Origin: Botryosphaeria dothidea
Lineage: Eukaryota > Ascomycota > Dothideomycetes > Botryosphaeriales > Botryosphaeriaceae
NCBI GenBank assembly: GCA_011503125.2
Contig: WWBZ02000014.1
Span: 1 to 64,000, forward strand
Length of the DNA stretch: 64,000 bases
Reading direction: 5' to 3'
In this document: one piece after another, positions 11,809-20,318 of the stretch
Layout: every line of letters starts with the position of its first letter
How positions within the stretch are numbered: the stretch's first letter is position 1
Position numbers and translations under genes: made by a program
Notes under the pieces: generated by a model
What the model was told of the DNA's origin: nothing
Database searches by the model: none
The model's input: the letters and a program-made list of their open reading frames with translations, nothing else

Positions 11809-12199
11809 CAGAGCCTTTGTCGACGCATTTAAGTCTGGAAAGCAGAAACCTATGGTGGTCAGTCGTGTCGCATGCGTGGGAACGGTTGCACGTGTCGAGC
11901 CAACTGGCCAGTTGCTTCAAACTCTCTTCTAAGCCTGTTGATGCCGTCACAGGCGTGTGAGCGGAAAAAGGTTGTAGCGCTGTGATCTTGACGTCAACTT
12001 TGACTACCACAAAACTTATCCGGCTATACTTACATTTCACATCCTGCAACGTGATGGCGCTGTAGTGAAGCCTGCTTAAAACATTGTTGTCTGCTATAGC
12101 ATGGCGGAAGAACCGAACGGCGAAGCGCTTTATATCATCCCTAAAAGTCATATCTGGTAAAGCTGTAACTGCCGGGAAGGTAGTACGCACGAATATCAT
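11809..12199 (-). pseudogene. HET-domain protein, N-terminal remnant truncated by LINE C
   Basis: The minus-strand frame from ATG at 12199 contains LKQLASWLDTCNRSHAC followed by LLSRLKCVDKGSD. This W-L-x-x-C-x-x-x-H-x-x-C segment followed by an R-L-x-C/D-V element typically precedes the heterokaryon-incompatibility (HET) domain in ascomycete proteins. The host sequence stops at 11809; the frame then runs about 17 codons into the LINE C end before a stop, so the HET domain is lost. A plausible in-frame 54-nt intron (GTAAGT at 12033 to AG at 11980) lies upstream. Family assignment rests on this short motif. Confidence 0.55.
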
Positions 12200-12365
12200 A
12201 TAAATTTAATAAAATCGGAATTTTAGATTGCCTGACCTTGACTACATAATCCACCCTATATAATATATCAGCAGCATGCCAGATTTTGCGCAATGTTCAA
12301 AATGAAAACCCAAAAGGAGTGTTAAATTCAGGCCAGGTTTCTAGGTGGAGAATCATAGTGCGGTA

Positions 12366-12827
12366 TCAAGTGCAATCCGACAGCGCTAAGAGCGTACTTC
12401 TTCCCGTAAGCTTTGTCCAGGAGAATTCGAATGTAGGAATTCCGTTGCCCTGAGAATCAACAGGCCCGAAGCATCCAGGAGGAAGCTTCGTATCGCTGGG
12501 ACTGTTGGGGTCACAGTTGATTCCGACGGTTGTAGAAGCGTCGCAGGTTACCAAGATTGACAGCGGGTAATTGACGTTAGGGATTTCCAATGTACCGGTA
12601 TCCTGTGGCCGCTTAGGACGAAAGTAGAAAGTGTCGTACGGCCATTCTCCTGGTGGGGCCGCTATTTGTTTGGGGCAGTCATAGGTGCGTTCATCATCGT
12701 TCTGAGTCGTGGATGGACAATTGAGACCTTTCCCGGAGGATACGGCACCGTCCACTTTGCAGCATTTTGCGTGTACGCTGCTGACGAGAGCCATGCTCCA
12801 GTAGAGACCTAGGACTAAGCGTGCCAT
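12366..12827 (-). CDS. Small secreted cysteine-rich protein (putative)
   Basis: An uninterrupted 153-residue frame ending in TGA. Residues 1-20 (MARLVLGLYWSMALVSSVHA) form a signal peptide with a likely cut before KCC. The mature part has eight cysteines (a CC pair, then six spaced Cys), many Pro/Asp/Gly, and no membrane segment or other domain I recognise. CpA and TpG are frequent, so it has escaped RIP. It lies between a HET remnant and decayed sequence, a typical accessory location. It could be an effector, a cell-wall protein or an orphan; size and cysteine content favour secretion. The 5' flank (12828-12990) is T/C-rich. Function unknown. Confidence 0.65.
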   Translation of the reverse strand: MARLVLGLYWSMALVSSVHAKCCKVDGAVSSGKGLNCPSTTQNDDERTYDCPKQIAAPPGEWPYDTFYFRPKRPQDTGTLEIPNVNYPLSILVTCDASTTVGINCDPNSPSDTKLPPGCFGPVDSQGNGIPTFEFSWTKLTGRSTLLALSDCT

Positions 12828-13441
12828 TACGGAGTGCTAATACAATAAGTTCCTATCCTTTTCCCCTATTTTATTCGAGTACTTACATTCTTATCTCTTT
12901 TTCTTACGAAATGTTGGGATGTATGTAGAAAATGTAAACCTCTGCACGTCTGTCTCTTTATATATAAATTAGGGAACTATCCAGTCCGCATATTAAGGCC
13001 CAGCTGGGAGGTCAGTCGGATTGCTCATAAATAATTCGCTAAATATAGCAACGCTACCTCTCAGTGCAGCCAGCCCGAGGAAGGGTCGAACGAAACTAGG
13101 TTTACGGATATATTGCGTACCGCGTTCCGACAACCCTATTTCCTGCGGATAAAAACTAATGCATCTTGTGGAAGGGTCTACCTTCGATGTACCTGACAAG
13201 ACTCTAAGATAAAGACGGTCTTAAACGCAAAGTAGAGTTCGCGCTAGAATCATTCCGTACTTAGTATCATATTTATATTAGAGTGTCTCGGAACCGTATC
13301 CATCTCGGATCCCTGCTAGGTATGTTGCAACACGGCAAGATACCGAGCGAGCTTCGGTGCGCGGGCAACTGACTTTTATAGCTTCACGGGGAATTGATTT
13401 CGAAACTGCCTTCCCACCTCCACTACAAATTGAAGATACAC
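12828..13441. other. Intergenic stretch with one unassigned minus-strand frame
   Basis: Nothing recognisable except a 68-codon minus-strand frame (12993-13199) ending SNPTDLPAGP. It weakly resembles the frame at 10181-10384 in both protein end and DNA (GGGAGGTC-GT-GG-TTGCT). It may be a remnant of a dispersed gene or repeat. Confidence 0.25.
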
Positions 13442-13919
13442 TGTTACGGCGCAGCCGCCACAGGTTGAGGAAGTTAGGGATCAGCCCCGCCGGAACAACA
13501 GAAGTCGGGGTCATAAAGATCCGAGGTCACGTGACCTCGCGCTCAACTAGACCCACCCGCTCAGATTGCCAAGGCTGCCTGAGCGGGCCCCACCTACTAA
13601 GCCATCCTGCTCAGTCACAACAGCTCGCTCAGAAGACTACGCGCCATTGAGCGCAACCCGCCTATTGAGCACATAGATTGTAGATACTCTCCTACGTATA
13701 TATAAACCACACTCCTTAGATAGTTTTGACCTTCGTGGTCAACTTCAACAATAGAATTTGGACTCTATTGGTAACAAGGCCTTCGCACGCAGTGCTCAGT
13801 CTCCAGTCGTCTACTCGTCCCTCACGTACCTCTTCTTGTACCCACTCAAGGAAAACCCTCGACAGGTTTTCTCCCTCTTTGGTGTTTGGATCCTTAGAGG
13901 CAGAGGCCCGCTCGTTACA
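13442..13919 (+). repeat. Solo LTR of Gypsy-1 family
   Basis: 478 bp, TGTTACGGCG...CTCGTTACA, flanked by the perfect 5-bp duplication TACAC (13437-13441 and 13920-13924). It aligns over its full length with the Gypsy-1 5' LTR at 38004-38482, including the R-region hairpin TTTGACCTTCGTGGTCAA. No internal region is left, so it arose by LTR-LTR recombination. Confidence 0.95.
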
Positions 13920-14205
13920 TACACGCAACTCTTTTGCATTTGAATTATATTATGTGCCTACCTTCTACTTTTTCGCTTTTCTATATAAGACTTGTAATCG
14001 ATGACAACTGTAGGAGAGTAATTTGACGCGTAGGAAGTTTGGCGCACTGTTTGATGATGCGTGGTGCTGCAAGCTGATGAGTTTCGAACTAACTCCTACA
14101 AAGTTTTAGTAGCTTGTTTAACTTAAAGTTCTAAAAGCTAGTGCTTGCGTTAATTAAGGACTTTGTTTTCTACGAATATTTTCTTTCACCCGTCTTAATT
14201 GATAG

Positions 14206-15036
14206 GTGCAGAAGAATTCTAATACATTACGAGAACTTTGGATCGGGCCATATAGAGTCGCGGATTGCCAGCCAGATTACGACACCACTGCGAATTCGTT
14301 TTGCGCAACTCAAGAACCTCATCAATTTACAATTTTAACGTAGACCTTGACTAGCAAGATTGGCGATGAGTTGTATCATTCTTCAATCGATGAGTACACC
14401 TTGAATGGCCTTTACTTCCCAGGGATGTCGGGATCAGAAGAGTCGGCCAAGCATCATTGCATGTACAGGAAAAGAATTTCGGAGCCAGTCCCGAATTAAG
14501 AAATGTATTACACATCGCTCTAACTCACGCGCTTCTCCGTACTGGATATTTTGCTATAGAACGAAGCCGAGAAAACTAATATCTTGATGTTCTGCTCGGC
14601 AAGTAATGATATCAGCGCGACCGCCCAAGAATTTCTGCCCTCTAGTGGGGCGCCGGAACATTTTCTGCCGTATTAGTGCCGTACTTTGACAAGGACAGCT
14701 TGGTCCTACCTCGGAAGATTCAGCGATTATATTAACTATTTCCTGGAAGATTAAGTCGTCGAAATGAAGAATCCGAAGTCCAGAGCGGCAGTGAAGTACC
14801 ACGACGGGGCATCAGTCAGCACCGCGCTCGACGTCGGACTAGCTTCACTACCCATGTATTATGTCCGCCTCGCGGTTTACAAGACCAAGGCCGAGCCCGC
14901 TTAGAACGAGGAATTCAAGAGACAGGTGGCCACGTTGCAACACCGGAACATGATGGAGAAAGCGTTTAACAATATACGCAAACCGACTAAGATAGTGGTC
15001 TACTCAGAACGTTCTGCCAGTATGGGAGAGTTTTAG
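14206..15036 (+). pseudogene. Unrecognised gene killed by nonsense mutations only
   Basis: One reading frame stays protein-like for about 276 codons (ELWIGPYRVADCQPDYD near 14236; EYTLNGLYFPGMSG near 14390; AWSYLGRFSDYINYFLED near 14700; STALDVGLASLPMYYVRLAVY near 14820) and ends TAG TGA at 15034. It contains seven internal stops (14341, about 14497, 14521, 14557, 14674, 14752, 14902), all TAA or TAG and none TGA. All fit CAA/CAG changed by C to T, and no frameshift is seen. The 5' edge may be an intron acceptor (GTGCAG before 14210). I do not recognise the family. Confidence 0.6.
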
Positions 15037-15254
15037 TGATAGGTTGTTAGAGAGTGCGGAAATCACCGAACTTAGATTGATATGGGATAAGCTTGTGTAG
15101 ATTCAGCGGTCTTTAGTAACACAATAAATTTACTTTATTTTTTTACTGTTATAGCAGCACCCGTAAGTGGAAGCCAAGCCTAAGGTAAAGTTTGAGCGGG
15201 AGAGGATAGCATTAAAGAGGGCCATCCAATGACAGCCATGACAGCCATATTAGC

Positions 15255-16103
15255 ATGTCCTCCATCAACGATCATTCAAGAACCGCTGCGCAAAGTCTAA
15301 ACTCTCATGGTCTTGAGCGAATTTCCCTTGACTTCCTTACGCCAGACAGTCGCTCAGGCACGAGCAGAGCGAGCCAGAGCCCGTACCATTCTGCGGGAAA
15401 TGCCCACTATAACTATGGCGCTGAGAATAAACACCTACCATTTTTGGCTCATGACCACCACGTTCAGGCCCAGAACTCCGGCGCATGCGTCATCGCCTCA
15501 GCCGAGCACTCGCCGTGGCCCTCAACCATTTCGACGTCCAACTACAGGCGGCCAAGCACCATTGGAAGCAATAACTATACCGAGAGCGAGTTCATAGGCA
15601 CTTCTGATCACGACTTGCCGTCTACTAACCCTCAGAGCTTTCCAAGTGGCTCTTCTAAGGACGGTTGTGCTGATACTCGTCGCGAGCCTCACCATGCATA
15701 CGTTGAGGAAGAGTGCGCCTCCATCATGGTCTGCGCTATCTTGCACGGTATGACCTGGCAGAAGATTGAAAAAGAGTTCCGCGAGCGCTTCTCTGCCGGC
15801 CAGAAGCGATGTCATCAAGGTATATGACCGACGTAACCAGAGAAGGAGCCAACGGTAAGTAGACTTTCATGCGCTTACTATTACATCCGGGACTAATAAG
15901 GAATCCCTAGCGCCCGAGATACTTCTGATAAGCGGAAGCTCGAGGTCAAGGCTGTCGTCAAGAAAACTATTCTCGACATGTATGATTTCCCGGACCTTTA
16001 GAACTATATCCAGCAGTGTCGCTAGACTTTATAGTTGTAAGGCATTCTTCTCTCGTTCGCCTTAGCCCTTGACTGGCTTGCTATAGAGAAGGTTGATTTG
16101 TAG
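15255..16103 (+). pseudogene. Degraded gene with a possible SANT/Myb-like segment
   Basis: The first 190 codons from ATG 15255 are open. They are Ser/His/Asn-rich and then carry EECASIMVCAILHGMTWQKI and EKEFRERFSAG, a W-x-x-I-x-x-x-F spacing seen in Myb/SANT-like DNA-binding helices. A single extra base near 15804 appears to shift the frame: skipping it gives DVIKVYDRRNQRRSQR up to a GTAAGT donor at about 15855, with an acceptor near 15910 and a second exon (ARDTSDKRKLEVKAVVKKTI). That exon then collects TAG stops up to the LTR insertion at 16109. Origin as a host gene is likely; the DNA-binding role is a guess. Confidence 0.5.
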
Positions 16104-16108
16104 AAGGT

Positions 16109-16408
16109 TGTGATGGCTTGTATCCGGTGCACTCGCGGAAATACAGTGGTATTCTATCTACGAGAAGACTAAGCTAAAGAGAAAAGGAAGCAAGGTTTTA
16201 AGCAAGATAGCGCTGCTTATATCTCTCTCTAGGGTTCCTTTTCCTGGTAACGAGTTGCAGAGTTTTCTTGTTGAGCTTCAGGGTCCTCTCGACCCAGGGT
16301 CTCGCCGCAAAATCCATCCAAGGCACCTTCAGGGTTCAAACCGTAACAGAGGCCTAAGATCTCGCCGCAGGATCCATCCAAGGCACCCTCAGGGTTCAAA
16401 CCGTAACA
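16109..16408 (-). repeat. Solo LTR of Gypsy-2 family with a 60-bp terminal duplication
   Basis: Flanked by the perfect 5-bp duplication AAGGT (16104-16108 and 16409-16413). On the plus strand it reads TGTGATGG...CCGTAACA, the reverse complement of the TGTTACGG...CATCACA Gypsy-2 LTR. The last 60 bp (ending CCGTAACA) occur twice, ending at 16348 and 16408, with a few differences; other LTR copies in the window have only one unit. It interrupts the decayed gene to its left. Confidence 0.92.
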
Positions 16409-16437
16409 AAGGTAATCTTGGTCAATTCTTAGTAACG

Positions 16438-16664
16438 TGTTACGGCGCAGCCTCCACAGGTTAAGGAAGTTGGGGATTAGCCCCGCTAGGAACGATAGAA
16501 GTCGGAGTCCTAAGGATCCGAGGTCACGTGACTACCGCGATCAGTTAGACCTACCCGCTTATTCGCTAAGATAAATAAGCGAATAAACCTTCTAAGCGCT
16601 TCCGCTTAGATACTCTACTAGACTTAGAAAGAATAGTAGTTAAGTATAATATATCTACTAAGTA
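16438..16664 (+). repeat. Truncated Gypsy-1 LTR, RIPed
   Basis: Starts TGTTACGGCGCAGCC and aligns with the first about 230 bp of the 38004 LTR. It stops where the Fot1-like transposon begins. The rest of the LTR is not found on the other side of the transposon. Confidence 0.85.
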
Positions 16665-16666
16665 TA

Positions 16667-18513
16667 ACGTACTCCACAAGCGAGCGGACCACACAAGCGA
16701 GTGGACCACCCTAACAGGCCCGAACTACTTTACAGTCGATTAACTCCGCAACGCCAAATAAAATCGATAATCCATAAAATATATATTATTCGCCATTGGT
16801 TTCTACATCTTTTTTACACGTGCGCGAATTATGTCTAGTCTCGCCGTACTTCTTGCACCGCCGTTTCTTCTTCGCAGGCTTACCCGATTCCACCTCTTCT
16901 CTACGCACTTCCTACGATATCTCGCTATCCATATTTATTCGAGGAACTAAATCTAGCCCTTCCGTAACTGTGAGCACTCTATATTTCTAAATCCGCTTTC
17001 TTTTGCGCTTTCTGCGTTGCGTTGCGAGCGTATTTGTATTTCGAAGCTCTACGTTTTCCGCTTAGATAAGCGTCGCATAATACGGAATCATCTTAACCCC
17101 TTTTGTAAGGAGACCAATCGCCTTATAAATCGGCGTTGGCGAGCTATTCTGATGCGATATAATCTTACTCTGGATAAGCGTGCTTTGAGAGCCAATTTCA
17201 GCCAGGTTTTGCGGTGTCTTTAACTCCTAGGTTGCATCCTCGGCCATAGGAGGTGTTGGCGTACGAAGTCTAACATTAAGCTTCGAAATCACGGCCTCAG
17301 GGTTATATGGTGCTACGCCTACTCTCCGGAATCCTCCTTGAATGTTCGCTCTTATGAAAGCGGCTGCGAAGGCTATTCTGAACGCGGGGAGGAAGTCCTC
17401 CTTCGCGATGTGGGTGTGCATAGCGCGCATAAGGCTCTCGATTTGCTTTCCGTACGCGTTTTTCAAGGGCGAGAAACAACCAACATCGAGCGGCTGAAGG
17501 AGATGAGATAAATGCGCAGGCATGTAGAGTGTTATAATCTTCTTTTGCTCGCAGAACTCGTCGAATTTAGCTGATCGGTGACTCTCGTAGCCATCAATAA
17601 TTAGGAGACGGTACGCCCCCTTCGTACGATCTTTTATGTGTTTATCGAAGTGCTTTAGCCATTCGAGACTAAGTTCATTCGTCGTCCAGCCGTTATCGCT
17701 TACCCTAATAGCCCAGTCGTGTAGTGTTTCGTTAGAATACCAGTTGGCGAGGTGGTTCTGTGCCTTGAAGATCACGAACGGCGGAATCGCCCAACCTATC
17801 GCGTTGATTCCTTGGATCACCGTGACCCATTCGCGATCGCCTTGCTGTAACTGTTTTGGTCGAGTCCGTCTTTCCGAGGAGGTGACGACTAAGCCCGTCG
17901 AAACCGTGCCCATTATAAAGCTCGTCTCGTCGAAATTGTGCATGTCTTCGTCCACGATGCCATACTTCACTTTTATATTTCGTACTAGATCGAACCACTC
18001 CGCAATCGTGCTCGGATCTTCGCATTTTGCTCTCTATCTATCGTACGCACGATTTAGATAGGTCTTTAGCTCAGGAGTCCGTCTGACAAAGTTTGAAGGC
18101 CAATTCTTGCTAACAGGGTGCGCATCGCGTCTGGAGAGAAGATTGGCCATTGCTCGAACAGCGTCGAGCCGGGGTAGAAATCCTCGCCCATCTAGATCGA
18201 GGATATACTTGATAATAGCCCCCTCTTCAAGCGGGCTAAGATTTTGAGATTTAGGCGTGCAATCGCGTCGTGCCATGATTCCGTCGCATCGTCGCGTTAG
18301 TATGGTACGGGAGACATTATACGTGTCTGCAGCGCGTCTTCTGCTTTTAATTTGGTCTCGAATAATAGCCTATGATGCTAAAAGTATATTTGCTTTATAA
18401 GAAGAAGATTCACGTTGTGGTTGTTGATGCATCGCGTTGCAAAGTGAGGAAGACGCGTTTCAGTGGTGGAGTGGTCTACTCGCTTGTGTGGTCCGCTCGC
18501 TTGTGGAGTACGT
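16667..18513 (-). mobile_element. Fot1/Pogo-type DNA transposon
   Basis: 1847 bp with inverted repeats of about 43 bp (one mismatch) starting ACGTACTCCACAAGCGAGCG and a TA target duplication (16665-16666 and 18514-18515). Each inverted repeat contains two imperfect copies of CACAAGCGAGYGGACCAC, possible transposase-binding sites. One transposase frame lies on the minus strand. Element length, TA target and transposase type all fit the Fot1 group of Tc1/mariner elements. Confidence 0.92.
17227..18432 (-). pseudogene. Fot1-like transposase with two nonsense codons
   Basis: A 401-residue frame from ATG at 18432 (MHQQPQRESSSYKANILLAS) to the stop at 17227, with no frameshift. The N-terminus has a Psq-type helix-turn-helix (IRDQIKSRRRAADTYNVSRT). 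The CENP-B-type DNA-binding region follows (LSPLEEGAIIKYILDLDGRG; FVRRTPELKTYLNRAYDR). The DDE-superfamily core has NFDETSF, IIDGYESH and HLLQPLDVGCFSPLK, giving the D-D-D acidic residues of the Fot1 group. Two TAG codons break it, one before AIIRDQ and one after RAYDR; both fit CAG to TAG. It is otherwise intact, so its terminal repeats may still be mobilised in trans. Confidence 0.9.
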
Positions 18514-18515
18514 TA

Positions 18516-18786
18516 ACCGTCGCTCTAAAACTTTTTTCCCCGAACCGCCCTTATACTTACCTACCCTCTCCCCCTCTTCCTCCTCCCCCTCCGTCCAATT
18601 TTTTAATATGTTCGACCTCGAAATCGAATTCCCTACCCTATAAAACTATTTTCTCTAATCCTCGAACCCTTCTTACACTCTAACCGCCCCCCTAATATTC
18701 TTTCCCTCGAAAATTAAAATAATTACTACCCTCCTTACTACTCTTTGCTTCTACTATCGCCTACGCCTAATCTACCGCTACTTAAC
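18516..18786. other. Pyrimidine-rich intergenic spacer
   Basis: C/T-rich plus strand (for example CCCTCTCCCCCTCTTCCTCC near 18565). No gene, repeat or LTR is recognised. Confidence 0.4.
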
Positions 18787-19144
18787 TGTTATGAACGTGG
18801 CTTACTTGGACCTCTTACCTCTCTCTTACCTTCGTTGATTCAAAACCGAGATCTAGACTTACCTGCTTACAAATCAGGAAGCTAGTATTTTAGTTAGTTC
18901 TTTATGAATATAAACCTCGCCCCTCTGCTTTATAGTTAGTTCTTTAGTCTAGCAATGAGTATTCCTCGCGTACAACTTGTTACGCCTTGATTGGACCTTG
19001 CTTGCCTCCTTTGTTACTCGTTACTCGTTCCCCCCGTTACTCGTCCCTTGTTATTCGCCTCTCGCGCTTCGGCATCTGCTTTACCTCTACTGCCTTTACC
19101 GGCTCCGTTACCTCGTTTACGCCCTCGAAAGTCCATTCATTAAA
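18787..19144 (+). repeat. Gypsy-3 family LTR
   Basis: Starts TGTTATGAACGTGG. It aligns as the reverse complement of 49248-49788, apart from a 174-bp insertion there. The end is placed where the two copies diverge (CATTAAA here against TTATTACA there). Sequence to 19590 could be leader of the same element, but no gag was recognised, so solo or 5' LTR status is open. Confidence 0.7.
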
Positions 19145-19589
19145 AGATAAATACCACGAGCGCTTTAGCAACCAAGCAATCAATTCATTCATTCATCAAT
19201 TCCGACCGATCAAGCGCAAATTCCATCAGGTGGTATTACTATCATAAGAAAATCTAAGTACAAAGAAGGAAGAAAGAAGATGGAGTGTGAGGAGACGGAT
19301 ATATGCTCGCACGTTGACCCTAGTATCTGAAGCTCACGCGCACGCGACAGTACAACGAAATCGACCTCGAGAAAAAGCGCCAAGACCGGTACCGCTCGAA
19401 AGCTCTTAATTCCCCTAGCTAGACCCTCGAATCTTAGCCTCGCAGCTACACGCGCTGCTGTGTGGTCGCGTGGAAAAGAGACGTTTAGGGGCTCTAGAAT
19501 CCAACGCGAACCTCGCATACCTACCCTAACCTCAAACCACTCCCGATTCCTCCTAAATTTTATCCTAAGCTTCTTTAGCATATAAAGAA
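19145..19589. other. Possible Gypsy-3 leader; no gene seen
   Basis: Contains CATTCATTCATT runs and a 123-codon minus-strand frame without recognisable features. It follows the LTR directly and is less RIPed than LINE A to the right. I see no supported coding region. Confidence 0.3.
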
Positions 19590-19873
19590 ACCCTAGATAG
19601 AGTTGTATAGGGATACCCTTAAGGGAACACCCGCTAGCCCTATTATAGCCCCTTCTGCCCCGACTTCCGTAGAATTTTCAGGGTCCGCCAAGCCCTGCTA
19701 AACCTTATTTCGACCACGAGAACCTACCTAACGATATACCCCTAGACCTCCTAGGCAGCCTACCGCCTAATAGGGTAATCCTAGGCTCCCCTATTATAAG
19801 CCCCTTAGCCCTACTAACGGAATACGGAACTCCTTAACTAGATTAGACTGAAATTTAGATAGAAGACGCCTAA

Positions 19874-20019
19874 GTGTTATGCCCCCACCTCGAACCCGTG
19901 GTTATATAAACATTAGCACATATATAAGGTCTCTATGTTCGATCCTGGGCAGATCGAATATTGTCGTCTTTTTGGCGCTGTGGCTGGTTGGTTCAGAGAC
20001 CCCGACCCGGGCCTCACAC
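19874..20019. mobile_element. MITE-like 146-bp element
   Basis: Bounded by imperfect inverted repeats (GTGTTATGCCC and, reverse-complemented, GTGTGAGGCCC, 9 of 11 matching) and by TAA on both sides (19871-19873, 20020-20022). It is richer in CA/TG than the RIPed gag around it, so it arrived later. It contains a TTCGATC-CTGGGCA-GATCGAA hairpin. The 3-bp TAA duplication resembles PIF/Harbinger targets; that class is only suggested. Confidence 0.5.
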
Positions 20020-20087
20020 TAAGAGACTTATACCTAGACTACTACCCCTAAAGCCTAGGGCTAGAAGCGGATAATTAATCTAACTAG

Positions 20088-20318
20088 TGTGAGGCAGCAA
20101 AGCCGAAATGATGGTATTGCTTTTAACTAAAAATCTATGTACAAGGAGAAAGGAAAGAGAGTCTAGAAAGAGAGGGCGAAGGGTAAATATACCCAGTCGC
20201 TTAGCGCTGGGCCCGTGCCCTAGTGCCTAACCGAGTTATCCTTGGTAAAGCTGGGGCCTCTGGTTGCTGTTGAGTATCTACTCAGTTGCCTGGGGTGGTA
20301 GCGCTTAAGGGGCCTGAT
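20088..20318 (+). repeat. 230-bp interspersed element, copy 1
   Basis: Reads TGTGAGGCAGCAAAGCC...TTAAGGGGCCTGAT with 5-bp duplication ACTAG (20083-20087 and 20319-20323). Two more copies lie at 23091-23874 (interrupted) and 62019-62249. No coding frame and no inverted repeat. A 5-bp duplication and TGT start suggest a solo LTR of an unseen element, but the other end lacks the usual CA. This copy is the least RIPed of the three. Confidence 0.75.

Noticed and set aside
18372..18683. Plus-strand frame of 103 codons
   Set aside because: Overlaps the transposase N-terminus and the Fot1 inverted repeat; low complexity at its end.
19210..19581. Minus-strand frame of 123 codons
   Set aside because: No recognisable motif; lies in a presumed LTR-retrotransposon leader.
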